A stretch of 64,000 nt of DNA from Gnetum montanum (taxonomy: Eukaryota > Streptophyta > Gnetopsida > Gnetales > Gnetaceae), in contig MNCI01019113.1 of the NCBI GenBank assembly GCA_015680685.1, positions 466,560-530,559 on the forward strand, read 5' to 3'. Position 1 is the first letter of the stretch. Every line of letters starts with the position of its first letter. Made by a program: the position numbers and the translations under genes. The notes beneath the pieces were generated by a model. That model had not been told where the DNA came from. It did not search any database and worked only from the letters and a program-made list of their open reading frames with translations. Shown in pieces: positions 12,541 to 25,566 of the stretch.

Positions 12541-13389
12541 TGATGAGTAATGAGTATCCCCTACACCCAATCATATGAATCACAAGCATGCACTAGTGAT
12601 CTAGTCAAATTTCATAGACTTTGTTTCTAACTTTGTCCATAGTCTTAGATGATGACTCAAGATAGTGTATGATTGTTGTCTTCATAACTCACACTTGTGC
12701 TATCTATGTGTATGGTTAAATGTGGGTTAAGGCTTATGATAGTTACTTTTGGTATACTTTACATATTTTCTCCTAATAGCTAGATGAGTAAATGAGGGTT
12801 TCATAATTACCTATTCAACTAATTAGCTATTCTCATGACTAACTATCCTAACATAAGTAGTCATTTCCACTTATTGTACACATTCCAAACTCATATTACA
12901 CTACTAGGCTACCAAACGGCTATTACTGGGCATTACAAAATGACCACTACTGGGATTATCAAGTGTAACATATTATGGTAGAAGTGGTCCTACTTATGTA
13001 TTTACAATTAAGTGCATTAATTAATTAGGATTATGAAAGTAAAGTGCATTAAAAGTAGAGTACAAATAAGAAAGATTAAGCTAATCCAAGTGCTGCAATG
13101 AATGTTAGATATCTCATCTTTATTATTATTCATGCCAATGCATTTAGGTACATAATGCTCAAATAAAGATCTGTACAATCTCTTGAATTCACACTACGGG
13201 CACTCAGAGGAAAATATTCTAACTCTAAAGAAATTAAACTTTAAGAGCTTCGCTATGCTATGGACTTAAGATGTTATAAATGCAGTAACATTGATGTATT
13301 TGCATTGACCATGCGTCAATGGGAATATGTTGATGGGGCTGCATCGATACATCCTTGTTGATGTAGCTTGTACATATGATGATTCATCA
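12541..13389 (-). mobile_element. 3' LTR of G2-b
   Basis: TGATGAGTAATGAG to GATTCATCA, 849 bp, aligns with 42782-43618. The TATA-like site present in the other copies is lost here. On the minus strand the purine-rich TTTTGGGGGTA abuts the LTR at 13400-13390 and is the likely polypurine tract. Confidence 0.9.
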
Positions 13390-13619
13390 TACCCCCAAAA
13401 TTGACTAAAAACTCTTCCTCAAATGAATAAAAGTAGGATTAATATTTTTACAAAATTTTGGAAAGGATTGAATTTATTAACTTAAAAAAAAAGACTAACT
13501 AATTGACCAACTCTAAGTGCAATATTATATAGAATTAAAAAATTGGTGCTCATTATAATAAAATTAGATATTTTACAAAATTTTAGCAAGAATACTTAGT
13601 TGTTGAAGATAAGGAAAAT

Positions 13620-15730
13620 TTTTAGATAGTGCCTAAAGGTGGATGCTCCTGTGGCACTAAAGGTCCTTCACTTGATTCCTATGCTCACAGCAATGGTGGC
13701 AACTAAGACTATCCTTCTATTGTTGCTATTGCTAGTGGAAACTTGATAGCATCCAATAGTGCTTTCATATTCTCTTCATTGATGTGGGTTGGCACATGGA
13801 TATCTCACAAGCAAAACATTGTAAGGAGTAACTCCTTAGCATTGATAAACCATGCTGCAAGTTGTTTGCATTTAATATCAAATGTTTTCACTAGGTTCCA
13901 CAACTCATGATAGTTGTTCATCCTTCTGTCTAGGTTCTCAAAAATAAATCGTTGGTCAAGGAATCTACTCTTGAGAACATCAGCTCAATGTTGACTATCT
14001 CCAACTACTACTTGGTCTCTTTGTGATGCTTGAATTCCACCTTGTACAAGAGGTAGGAATTGGCCACTTACTTCTCCAATTTAGTCCTTAGTCTTCCTAC
14101 TGTCAAGATAGCCAAGTTTGCATAATTGAGGTTGGCAAGTTTCATGTACTGCATCATCTTCTTAATGTGTAGCTCCTTTAGATGAGTTACCATAATATCA
14201 TCTAGAATATTAAAGATCTTTGAAAGTAGTTACTTGGATCCCACCAGTTTTTTTGACACTTCTTTGTGTTGGGTTGTGCATAATTGATCACTCCCTATTC
14301 CTATGGATGTCTAAATATTTACCATTGTAACAATTTCTAGCATGGATGTTGTAGAAAAGTTTAGAACCTCTACTACCCTATTGATCACCACCTCTACCAT
14401 TGTCTCTTGTTCTTGGTGCTACATCACTAGAATAATTACCCCCTCACCTTCCTCCAAGTGGACTAGGAAATTTGTGGAATTTCTAGAAATTTCAGGGAAT
14501 TTTTATCCAAGAATGAACACTATAACTTCTTAAGAATTGGGATTTGTTCTAGTGGGTACTTGGTTTCTTGGTGCTGAGAATAGTAGGATAGTTTCCTCTA
14601 GCCAGCTAATGGTTTGAGTGATTTCATTGAGATGGTTGAAGGCTAGATGATAAAATAATGCTTCTCCATCACTTGTTGAGCATTGTTGCTACTGTAGTTA
14701 TTGCTCATAGAGTTTCCAAAGCCTTTCTGTAGCATTAAGCATCTTTGGTATGGTTTTTCCTATAAGTAGTGGTGGTGGTGATCTCTCCTTTTCCTATAGC
14801 ATGACTATTGCATTATACTTCATAATTTCCTATCCAAATGTGATAGAAGCATAACAAACCATATCATTGGCATAGTGTGTATGCCTCTCCTTCTACAAAG
14901 TCTTCTTATTGAGCATGAGAAGGGGAGCATGTTCCTTCCTTTCTCTCTTCAAACCACTTATCTATCCCTAGATAGATAAGTTTTGAAAGGTTAATAGGAA
15001 ACATTTTGCTTAGAGAAAAGCATACATGGGCGAATATGGTTGTTATCTTGCTTGGCCTCACTTTAGCGCTTAGGTGATAGGTCGTAATATTGAAATAGAT
15101 TTGCCTCACCTTTATGAGTGCAAGATACTCCTTACTGTCTACTCCATAGAAATGTTGGACCCACTTCTTCTTAACTTCAAGATCTTTTTGGATTGAAATT
15201 TTTGCTAATTTTTCCATGTTATTAGGCAAATTAAGGACCTCTACAATGGACTCAACCAAGTAGAAGAGAATGATGTTCTTGATCTTGATAGATGCATCTC
15301 CCTACTAGTTGTTCTAGAACAGATAGGACTTCCCTATGTATCATTCTTCACTAGAGGAGAGAATGGGCCACATGGGAGACCCCTGTAATTGTGTGTGGAC
15401 TTCCTTTGCTACCAACTCTAAGAAGGATCCAAAGTTTAATTCTTGGAGAACCAAAACTTGAGCCTTCTTGGTTTTGATCTTCTTCAAGCAGGCCTTTGTT
15501 AGTGTAACTTCAAGGTTAGGCCTTAGCCTTAAAACTTCACCCTACCTAGATTAGCTAATCTCTATGGTAGGGATCTATTGAATAGATTCCACTTCAAGCT
15601 TCTTTTGAAGAGGTTCCATTGCATGTGATGCCTTGACCTATTGTTCTTGGGGCTACTGTGGTTATTGTTGTTGGTCCCTTCCTCCTCTTGGCTATTTTTT
15701 CCTTGGCTGAGAAGATCCTACTACTACTCC
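13620..15730 (-). pseudogene. Third ORF of G2-b (unknown function)
   Basis: The best-kept part is 15259-14906 on the minus strand. It shares with the G2-c frame the order LAKISI, VKK-W, YGVD-KEY, a Tyr-Phe-x-Ile stretch, VRPSK-TTI-AH, INL--LIYLGI and KWFEE. Upstream (15500-15300) are LVLQELNFG and MWPI blocks, also shared. The downstream part is low in hydrophobic runs and looks coiled-coil prone. Conservation across three diverged copies suggests it was a real protein of the family, but I cannot assign a function. Athila-type env-like frames sit at this position; another possibility is a nucleic-acid-binding accessory protein. Confidence 0.55.
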
Positions 15731-15739
15731 TCTCTTTGG

Positions 15740-17960
15740 TGTTATCTGCAATCATAAACATAACCTAGGATTAGTTCTTTTCATTTATAACCCTTAACTC
15801 TTTTGATACCTTTCTTATTAGATCGAGTTACACTTAGGTTTGTTTGTGATCTTGGTAGGTTTATTATTTTAGTGATCATCTATCAAAGTTTGTTTGTGAG
15901 GTTTAACACTATTTAGGATAAGTATTTTAATATTATTTTAATGGGTAAACCTTAAGAAGTTATAAAATTTTTCTAAAGGTTTGTGACCCCCACGACATAA
16001 AGCTTACGTCTAGTAGCAATAGGATCAAAGAAAGAGATGAATCAAGGTAGCAATTTGAAAGTTAGAGAACTTAGAAGGCCTTTGGGCTCCAAAAAATGCA
16101 AAAAATATTCTTTTTTTTTTGGAAGAAAATGGTGAAAATGACTAAGTATCACACCTATTTATAGAATTTTTAGTTGTGCCGACAGGGATGCATTGACGTA
16201 GTTGGCTGCATTAACAAGGATGCATTGATGAGTTAGTTGTGTTGATGGGGATGTGTCAATGGGGATGCATTGATGCAACTAAATAGGATAAATTTTCACA
16301 TTAAAAAAATGAATAATTTTGGAAGATTTTGAGAATGAAATGAGAGCTCTAAGGAAGACAAAAAAGCATAGAAGAATGGTAAAACATGAAATAGGGTATT
16401 AAATTCATTGGGGAAGGAGATTGAAGTGGATTTGGATGAAATGAGGATGATGAAATGATTAAAAATTGATGTTCAATAGGTGAAATGATGGGATTGATCA
16501 TAAAATAACAAAGGGATAGAAAATTTAACTTGAAAATGTGGAGTACATGTAAGTGGACCCTCCTCAGAGTAGGTTCATGCCTATGATTCCCTTGCATGCT
16601 TTCATCATATGGAGTCTATAGGCACCAAGGTTGATTAATGGCCAATAGAAGTTAAAAGTCAAATCCACATCAAATATTATCGAAGGATTATGTTCTATCC
16701 TAAATAATACATTAATTGATAATGATAGAAGGTAATGAGGATTAGGAATGATGTTAGAAGGATGGAAGGGAGAGATTGTGACAAGAGATTCACATCTTGG
16801 TCACATGAGATCCTTGTGGAAGGTGTGATTAAGATGATCAGATGTTGTTCCATCCTTAGTGAAGACAAAGTGCATTCACATTTAGTGACTTTTCATTACT
16901 AAATTATAACCTTTTGACCACTAGGGATTCACAATGACTCCCAAAAGATAATTACCACTCTAAGAGAAGAAGAAAAGAGAAGTAGGAAGGTAGGAAGGGC
17001 CTTAGTTATAGGGGTGTCTTTAGGCATGGGTAACATGTCATTCCAACCCCATAAATAGTTCTTGTAGCCCATTATTATGTCTAAGGGGTGTGCTTTGAAT
17101 TTCCATGTTGTGTTGTTTTTTTTTCATGGTAACCACACCATGCAAAGACATGCTTCTTATTATGGTTAATAGTAAGAGTGGTAAGAGACTAATGAGAATG
17201 CCCATAAAACTTAAGAAGGAAGTTGGAACTAGAAGATGATAAATCCCCTTCAAGTTACACCTTCATTCATCCTACTTGGTCTATTCCAAGTTTGTTAAGT
17301 ATTAATATCATTGATGACTTTAAGTTTAAATGTGGAAGGACCTCATGCTTCCAAGATACAAAGTCTTGTAGAGTTTGATGGAATTGATGGATGTCATGAA
17401 CTCATTACTTACTATCATTAGAGAATTAATGATAATTTAATTGAGGACATAATCTAAATATAAAATATAATCATTTAGTAATCAATCATACCACATCATT
17501 GAACATTATTTTGATTACTTCTCTTAATAATAGCAATGATTACAAAAACTTAAGATTTTGTCTAAATAAAACAAAATAAGACAATATAACACTTAATATA
17601 ATAAAAAGAGTAAAAAATATAAAAGAATTGTAAAATATTCAAGAAAATTGAAAAAAACATGAAAGATGGTGTAAACCAAAAAGTTAAAAAATTGGATGTC
17701 CTACACTGAATCTTAACATGGATGGCCATATCCTCCATGATTTAGTTGGAAGGAGGAGATTCAAAAGATAGAATGTGCTTGTCCATTGGTTGAGGTGTCC
17801 ATGTTACTGGTTATCCTTTTTTTTTTTTTTGGAAAGGTTACACTTATTGTATGTTGACTTGAAACCATTTGTTTGGACAAGAAAAGTGGTAAATCATCAT
17901 GGCCTTGGAAGAAAAAGTTGTATGAATAATATAAGATCTTTCCCATAGCATCTAAATTTT
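15740..17960 (-). other. Spacer between integrase and third ORF of G2-b
   Basis: There is no convincing gene here. It holds a run of GATGCATTGATG-type repeats at about 16180-16290 that resembles a block inside the G2 LTRs. It also has a conserved TTTGTGRCCCCCA patch at about 15982-15994, also present at 48334-48345 in G2-c, and the 3' end of the integrase frame near 17640-17960. An interval of about 1.6 kb here (16840-18480) is missing from G2-c. Confidence 0.5.
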
Positions 17961-17969
17961 TTTTCATTG

Positions 17970-18900
17970 TGGTACATGCATGGGGTTCTAGTAAAGAACC
18001 TTATCACCTAGTTCGAATTTAACTTTTCTTATGTGTGAGTCATGGAATTGTTTGGCATGTTCCTTATGCACCTCATTCATGGATAGGGCTACCTATCGAT
18101 TTTTATCTAATACATTTAATATCATTAAATGGTTCTTTTATGATAGATTTAAATTAAGGTCAAGTTCACAAGCCATTAAAAGTGTATGAAGTTTGATTTG
18201 GATTGGAAGTGTTGGTAATTTTTTGTATACTAACTCATAAGGGAAATAGCCAATAGGAAGTTTCTAAGTAGATCCATAGGCCCATAGAGCATAATTGAGT
18301 TTTGTGCTCTAGTCTTTCATATATTTACTAATTATGTGTGTTAGTATTCTAGTTATTTCCCTATTGGTGACCTTAGCTTGATCGTTACCTTAGAGGTGAT
18401 ATAAAGTCATTAATTTATGATCTACCCCTAAGCATTATATTAATTTATGAAAGGTAGCACCTATGAAATGATTTTCGTCGTTAAAAATAATTGCCCTTGG
18501 CATGCCAAACCTATTTACCATATGTTGTTGTACAAATTGTGTCATCATAGAGGATGAATAGTTAGTGATGACTATAGCTTCAACCCATTTAGTGTAGTAA
18601 TCAACTACTACAATGATGTAAACCTTTGTATTGGACATGGGGTTGATGGGCCCCATGAAGTTAATGCCCTAAAGATCAAAAGGATCTAGTGGTTGGATTT
18701 GTATAGTCATCCCTCCATCTCCTTGGCAACATTCACACAAACGAGAGAACTAATGGGCATTCTTGAAGATTGTTGGCCAATAATATCCTACCATGAGGAT
18801 TTTTATGGCCATTCTCCTCCATACATAATGATCCTCACAATGGCCTTTATGGGCATCCTAGAGGATTTGTAGTTGATCAACATTAGGCACATATGATCAT
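17970..18900 (-). pseudogene. Ty3/gypsy integrase of G2-b
   Basis: The N-terminal zinc-binding region lies at about 18860-18720, with an AHKGHCEDHY-like block, GYYWPTIFK and a CECC-type pair. The core starts near 18690 with INFMGPINPMS (first catalytic Asp changed to Asn by eye) and VVVDYYTKWVEAI. The second motif reads FNDENHF near 18480. The third region near 18370 contains GNDQAKVTNRE, where the expected Glu is Lys. A C-terminal part with ALWAYGST, PYELVYKK and LYQNPMHVPQ continues to about 17970. I see no chromodomain. At least two catalytic positions are lost. Confidence 0.75.
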
Positions 18901-19029
18901 ACAAAGCCATTAACACAAACCTTGTAAAGGTTGCTTTGAATATCCATGTAGTGTTTAGCTTGGTGAAGAAACCATTGTTTCTTTCTACTATCCCATTATT
19001 ATGGCATATCTTGAGTGAGTAGATAGGAA

Positions 19030-20330
19030 AGGAATTCATTTTACCAATTAAGACCTTTGGGACTTTGCATTTCAATAGATTTAACAAATAGGAGTTCATT
19101 TGGAAATTGGTCAGATAAATATCTCTCATCCTCTTTGCTGTCCCATTATAACCAAGAAAGGTAATTGAAAACCACATTCTTAGTTTCATTTCTATCCACT
19201 ATGGTGAGGTTGAAATCTTATAGGATTTCAAGTCACTATATGACATAGGAGCTCACTGTTGGCTTGCTCATGAGGATCAAGATTTTCTAAGGCATACATC
19301 ATTGCCATGAGCTCCTTCTTTGTGATGATGAAGTTTATTTATGCTTCTATAAAGCTTCTACTTGTAAAATATATGTAGTAAGGATGTTTCTGATCATTCA
19401 ATTATGTAAGCATGACCCGAAAGCATAATTGGATGCATCTATCATGATGTGAAAAGGTTTGAACTAATCAGGAGAATGTAGAATTGGAGTTTTTAAAAGC
19501 TTCTACCTTAACTTCTAGAATGCTAGTTGTCATTCTTAGTCTAGTTGAAGGATGCATCCTTCTTGGTTAGCTCAACCAATAGCTTAACAATTTTTAAGAA
19601 GTTCTTGATGAAGCATCAATAATAACATGTGTGGCCAAGAAATGACCTTAAATATTTTACTATTTCAAGTTTCCTATTGATTTCTTGGATTATTCATACT
19701 TTTTTTGGGTCCATGTTGATCCTTTTCTTTGAAATACTATGCGACAACACAATGCTTTCTTAGACCATCAGATGGCTTTTCTACCAATTGAGCTTCAAGT
19801 TAGTCTTCACGCATCATTGAATCACTTGCTCAAATGTGGTACGATAGGTAGAGAAGTCATTCATGGATACTTCTACCATGATATCAATTTTTTTTTGGAG
19901 GGTGCTAAGAACCAAGCATTGGAGGATAGTAGGGGAATTGCATAGGCCAAAGGGCATCTTTCTATGTGCAAAAGTCACATAAGGACTTGTGAATGTGATT
20001 TTGGCCCAATCCTTAGGTGCAATTTAGATTTGGTTATATCCACTATAATCATCTACAAAACTATAATAGTAATGTCCTACTATGGCATCCAACACTTGAT
20101 TAACAAATGACAATAGATAATGATCATTAAATGTTGTTATGTTTAATACCTAAAAATATATGTAAACTCTTCGTTTTCCTCCTTTCTGAATAACAAGTGG
20201 GATAACCAATTCTCTATTCAAAACTAGATAGATGAACCTAGACTTGAGGAGTTGTTCCACCTCATTCTTGAAAACCTACTTTAGTTTTGAATTCAATCTT
20301 CTCTGTGGTTGCCTCTTCGGCTTGATGGAG
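19030..20330 (-). pseudogene. Ty3/gypsy RT and RNase H of G2-b
   Basis: The RT reads from about 20300 with EVEQLFKSRFIY, VIPLVIQKGGKRRVYI, FVDDYSGYNQI and MPFGLCNSPTILQC, the usual fingers-palm order. The catalytic Y-x-D-D region near 19860 reads MNDF and is destroyed. RNase H follows at about 19460-19150 with degraded HPIMLSGHAYIIE and WNQKAKNV-like blocks. There are many stops and frame changes. The strand and order fit gag upstream and integrase downstream. Confidence 0.75.
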
Positions 20331-20879
20331 GAGTCTATATAGATGCAGTGTTGGCATATCCATGAATCTATTGCTATAAGTTTATGATATGACAAAGTAA
20401 AGAATGCTTGCCATTTGTTCACCACATTTAATAACTTCTATTTCTATTCTGGAGCAAGTTTAGCATTGATGATTACTAACTTGTCATTATTGAGAAAAGC
20501 ATATTTCATAGTTACCAGTAAAGCTTTTAATTCAAGGGGCTCTTACTTAAAATGATCATGGATCTCCAACTTCCGCTAATCCATTTCAATTTTTGTGTGA
20601 GTTGGTGATGGAGTTACTTCATTTCATTCATATTTTCAATATAGAAACTTGTAAGGCTCTCTGATGATTCCATGCATATGGTGGACTCAGCTTGGTGATC
20701 TATTTTCAGCCACTAGATACCTTCTTGTTTTGTGGCTGCTACATATAGGCACTTTTGAATAACTTTTATTTTAGCAAACTAATTGCAGCTTGGACTGATG
20801 TATCTTTGATTATCCATATTTTATACATGCAATGGCATCCTTTGTCATTGTATATAATGCATGAAACCCTATTCTTCTC

Positions 20880-21215
20880 TAACTTGCCAAATTTATTTTT
20901 TCTTGAAGATTTCCAAGGAAAGTTCTTAAATCCCCATTTTGGCATCTATAGTACTCAACCATGCCCTTCCCATAATGATATGGAAGTTCCCCTTACAATT
21001 TTTCACATGAATCATAAGGAAATTTGCAAGATAGGACCACCCATAGATGGTGGTCAAAATGTCCTTCACTAGCCTTAGAGAAATAGTGATTGACTAATCT
21101 ACCAACTCGAGTTTAATATTGCTCTTCTTCAAAAGAGGTAAGTTCCATGTCATATACATTTCTTGGGAGATAAAATTCATCCTAGAATCTAAATCCAATA
21201 GAGCCTTACATGGTT
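20880..21215 (-). pseudogene. Retropepsin region of G2-b
   Basis: On the minus strand a CKALLDLDSRMNFIS-like stretch occupies the place of the D-[ST]-G active-site loop. It is followed after about 75 residues by HIIMGRAWLSTIDAKMGI, the flap-distal ILGRPWL motif of plant gypsy proteases. G2-c has the same arrangement at 51370-51710. The active-site triplet is mutated. Confidence 0.6.
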
Positions 21216-21969
21216 CATTCCCTGGAATCTATAAATAATTAAGGAAACTTCCATGATTAGATTGTTTCCTACGAAGATGACCAACCTTTATCCAATCTAT
21301 GATTGTGTGGGTTGACATAATAGTATGGATGTTGGAAGTCTTTTGGTTTGAAGATGGATTGATGGTACTTTTAGAGATGGATGTGGTAGAGTTAATAGCC
21401 ATGGGTGCTTATGAGGGTTTCATGGTGCAGTTGGTTCTAAAGAATAATCTCTTATGAGGTTTTTGTTCAAAACCACTTGGATGAATATTCGGCTGCAAAT
21501 TCACCACTCTCACAACATTTCTCTATTGTGGCTACAGAGGAATTTCACCTTACATGGATGCAGTAGGTGGTAAGCATATGGTTGTGATTGGTGTAGAAGC
21601 TATTGAGGGATGTGAAGGATGAAAAGAAATAGGAGACTCCACCTTGGAGAAAGTACTCTACAATATTCTAGAGGGTATTAGTGGTGAGATTAGGAGGCAT
21701 GGTTCAATGAATCATGAGGGGATACAGATTATTAGATGTAATATACATAAAGGTTTGGATATCTTTAGGGATGCTACTACCATAGTGATGGCATCCCACA
21801 TGATTATGGGTGTTGCCACTGTTGATACTACTCCTAAGGTTGAGGAGGTGATCCACTTGGATAATAAGTTAGTTCATGAAATTGCTACCTGTAGTTGAAT
21901 TGTGGCTAAGGCAATCACTTGGGTGCTTGTTATTTTGTAATCTTGGGATTCAATGCATACATCCTAGAC

Positions 21970-23918
21970 TCTTATAGATGTGAAAACACTAGGCAACATC
22001 CCTTAGGATGTTCATATTGGTAAATCTCATAGCCACCATCATCTATTTTAGAACTTGCAACATCTTTAACCGTTGTAGCTTTACGCTTGTTTTGATAATA
22101 AACTTGTTCTATATCCTTCTTCTTCCTTCTCTCTTGACCACTACTTTCTTGGTCTTTTTGTTTCTCTGTACTTTTTAGAGCTATTTGGAACTTATCATTC
22201 AAGGAGTGCCACATTTTATCTGCCTTAGCCAATATTTCAGTGATAGATTTTGGTATTAGCAAGGTCTTCCTTTGCACCACTTCATCAAGTGATGCTTCCC
22301 ACTCTAAGTCATAGAAATGCATCTTTATTTTGTGAATGAAGGGATCCCATGTTATACTCTTCTACACTTTCATGCTTTTTCAACTCTCCTTCTTCATTAC
22401 CCACCTAATTTATCAACCTTTCAATTTGATGGACCTACATCTTAGAAAGTCTTCCTAGGCATAGAACCTAAGGGTTTTCCTTGTCTCCTTTCTAAGTCCA
22501 TCTACAATATGGAAAAGTTGTTCCTTTTGGGAGTATCCATGGCTTGGGCATTGATGCAATAAATAGTAGTACTTGTCTAGGGCCACATCCAAGGGTTCAT
22601 TATTTACTTATTCCATCCTTGGATCTACCTCTGCAAGTTAGAGACTTTGGACTAGCTTTGGTATTCATAATTAAAGAGCTCTAACATATATTCCATCACT
22701 AATGGATTTCTATTCTAAGGATTGGTACCAACTTTCTACTTTCTTAGTGAGTGTCCTTGGAAATAATTTTAGCTTCTACCATTCATTCTCTATATTTTAT
22801 AAAGCATAAACATCATGAAAGGCTTGGAGATGCTTTTGTGGATATAAATTATATTCCTCTTTAAACCTAGGGATATTATTCATATCCAACCTCTTGATGC
22901 TGCTATCTCTCTGATGACTTGTTGGAATTTTTATTGCCTCTAAAATGTTAAGCATGTTTCAGGTAGTCAGTAGAGGCTTATGATAATGATGAAGATCATG
23001 GTAGCCTCTTTCATGGCCATGATATCTATGATGAGTTCTACTATGCCTTTGGTCTCTATGAAACTTCTCTCTCCCTTGTAGTTGTCTTTGTCCTTGATCT
23101 TGATCATCTTTATGAGATCCTTATTTATTTCTTTTCCACTATTCATCCTCATTTCTATTAAGGTATTTCTCCTATTATCTTAACTCTTGCTCCTCCTATT
23201 AGAGTTTGAGGATGAAGATGAAGAGGATGATGATGGTAAAGAAGAGAACTAGAGGAATGATGCCTACTAGCTCCTATCCTTTGGTCCCTACCCCAATTTG
23301 TCTACTTTTCTTTATCTTTCTTTTTATTATTATATTTTCCCTTAAATGAATAGCTATGGTTTTTGTCTTTTGAGGTTTCCTAGTCTTGGAACCTAGTTTT
23401 TCCATTACCAAGGTTCTTCAGAGTTGACTACAACATTTGGTTAAAGGTCTCCTCATCATAGAGAGCAGAAGAATTTGTGTATTAGAATTTTCTAGAAAAG
23501 AAATTCTTGCCCTCGTTGTGCTATTGCAAGAATAATTGGGTTAGAGTCCTCTTATCCTTAGAGGCCTCATATCATGCATTGTATGTTGATTGAGCTTATG
23601 CTAGGCATTGGTAGGATGATAGTCCCTATAAATATGGTCATGGACTTCATATTTAGAGTTGAGTGTAGTAATATCAAGCCTGATAAGATTGGACATTAGC
23701 ATGGTTGGAATGAATTTATTTGGAGGTAACACAATGTTTCCTTTCATGTTCCTCCAATGCATCTATTCATCTTGATAGAGGATAAAAGTAAAATTTGGAT
23801 TATAAAGGTCTAGATAGGCATATAAAAATCTAAGGTTTTATGGCTTCTTGGATGTCTCTCACTACTGAATGGATTCTCTATTATGCTGTGGAGGTTCATC
23901 CCTATGAAAAAAAGCCAT
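21970..23918 (-). pseudogene. Gag of G2-b
   Basis: A start codon at 23918-23916 (MAFFHRDEPP) aligns with the G2-c start at 54438. Downstream, a His/Asp-rich stretch near 23000 is followed by the capsid region (about 22900-22400). The C-terminal part at 22322-21972 has EASLDEVVQRKTL, KADKMWHSLNDKF, a basic linker (RRKKKDIEQ) and GGYEIYQYEHPKGCC, which looks like a damaged zinc-binding motif. Many stops. X is inserted 6 bases upstream of the start codon. Confidence 0.65.
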
Positions 23919-23919
23919 A

Positions 23920-23924
23920 TTAGT
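23920..23924. repeat. Target-site duplication of X, left copy (TTAGT)
   Basis: TTAGT immediately precedes the TGAAACA end of the X 5' LTR and recurs at 42611-42615 directly after the 3' LTR. Joining across it restores the G2 leader, which then aligns with 54440-54500 of G2-c. Confidence 0.9.
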
Positions 23925-24209
23925 TGAAACAGCATAAAATTTTGAGACCCTCTTGCTTCACCAGGGTCTTGGAATTTAGGCAAGGGCTTCGACAAGTGCA
24001 ACGTCATGATCATTAGGTAGAAAAATGTAAACACTGAAGATAGATTGTGCAGTCTGACAAGTTTTCTACTTCTAGGAATGGTAGGCCTGATGGACTCTTC
24101 GGCCTGCCCACTCGGACAATTCACCCGGTTGTTAGTCTAACCAAAAACTATGCTAGGAGTTGTCGATGGTGCTCGAGATGGGCAAAATAGTTCGACAAGT
24201 TTTCTAGTG

Positions 24210-24790
24210 AAGAAGTCTGCTATGCTACGCTACGTTGCATAGCATAGAAAGCCTTTAAAAAAATCAATCAAATGTCTAAATACAAGTTTTAGCAAGATGT
24301 TCGTGCAAGGCAAAGTTAGAGTTTAGTCAACACAGGGTGCTACGCTATGCTATGTTACATAGTGTAGCAAGGGCAAAACATGCAAAGACTCCTCTGTCAA
24401 GCTGTTTCGACAAAATGATTACATCTAATAGCATTGTTGCTCCAAAAACTAATCTATCTCAGTTAGCTCTTGAACCACAGGCAAAGTTTTCTATTGTGAA
24501 GCTTTGCAACTTTGACAAAAATGCATGTTACATTGGTTGCTACGCTATGCTACACTATGTAGCATAGCATAGTGTAGAAAAAATACAAATCAATAAAGTG
24601 TTCCAAAGGTTAACCTAGCGTGTGCCAAGGCTTCTGTAAAATTTTGTTGACTCCAAAGAAAGTTTCCTATTCAAATCGGTGGTTACGGTATGCTACGCTA
24701 CATAGTGTAGCACAGCGTAACAAGCAACTACACTACGACGATGTGCTATGCTATATAGCGTAGCATAGCGCAGCGAGTGGCTACGTTACT
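24210..24790. repeat. Cluster of TAGC-rich palindromes in the X 5' LTR
   Basis: At least five imperfect palindromes of 30-45 bases lie at about 24219-24249, 24337-24371, 24537-24577, 24685-24722 and 24727-24790. Each is centred on a CTACATAG-like word flanked by GCTATGC and GCATAGC arms. They lie upstream of the TATA box at 24974. Related words recur elsewhere in X, for example at 32097-32140, 34195-34330 and 35190-35220. Confidence 0.8.
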
Positions 24791-24973
24791 TTAATGTGCT
24801 AGACATGCATTGTTAGCATACTATATTCTAGCATCTTTAGTTTTGACAACATGGTTACAGTGTAGTAGAGTTTGTGACCAGCATAGCATGTCTACATGGT
24901 ACGGGCACAATAGCATCTTGTGGGGTCCAGGAGATGTGGCACCTAAGTCACGTTTCTTGCTTACCCTTGGCCC

Positions 24974-24981
24974 TATAAATA
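24974..24981 (+). promoter_or_regulatory. TATA box of the X LTR
   Basis: TATAAATA within CCCTATAAATACCCT, conserved at 42017-42024 in the 3' LTR. It is suitably placed between the palindrome cluster and the AATAAA signal, so the U3/R boundary is probably 25-35 bases downstream. Confidence 0.6.
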
Positions 24982-25566
24982 CCCTAGCAAAAAATGCTCA
25001 AAGGGTTGGCATTTTGCATTAGCTATCTTGTGGTTGGATTTTTTGCTTGGCATTGACAAAGGGAGGTTGGCTTGTTAGCATCTGGCACAATTGGCTTGTT
25101 GGCATTTTGCATTGGTTGGCTTTCCCGTTGGCTTGCAAGTTTGCATTCAAGAGCATAGTTTGCATATTTTGAGCAGCTTGGTTACTCTTGAACTCTTTGT
25201 GAGTCTTCAGCGTTGTATAATTTATTATACATCCCTTAAATAAAGCAAATAATCAAACCTACGACCTTGCGGCGGTGCATTTTCTTACCCGAGTTTATTC
25301 TGTTATCTCGTTATTGTTATCACTGTTTGGCATCATTTCCTTCATTTCTGCATTTATTGATTATCAGTTTCACCTCACATATTTTGCATTCAAGATAACA
25401 TTCACGTAAGGTTAAGTTACACGAGTTAAGTCCCTATCTGATCAACAGACCATTCAGGGTGCCTGGCTTCCGTTTTATCCAGCATGACCCTCGCATGCAT
25501 CCAGGCTTAAACTATTTGCCTAGCAACCTCTTGATGTTCCAACCACTGATGTTTTTGGTCGCTACA

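Larger units (their letters stand above)
23925..25566 (+). mobile_element. 5' LTR of X
   Basis: 1642 bp, from TGAAACA to GCTACA. It contains a TATA box (TATAAATA, 24974-24981), a possible polyadenylation signal AATAAA (25239-25244), and several palindromes built from GCTACGCTATGCTACATAG-type words between 24210 and 24790. It aligns with 40954-42610 throughout, with scattered substitutions and one extra palindrome unit in the 3' copy, so the insertion is not recent. Confidence 0.9.

Noticed and set aside
24210-24790. CRISPR-like array
   Set aside because: The palindromes vary in length and spacing, lack unique spacers of constant size, and lie in the LTR of a plant retrotransposon.
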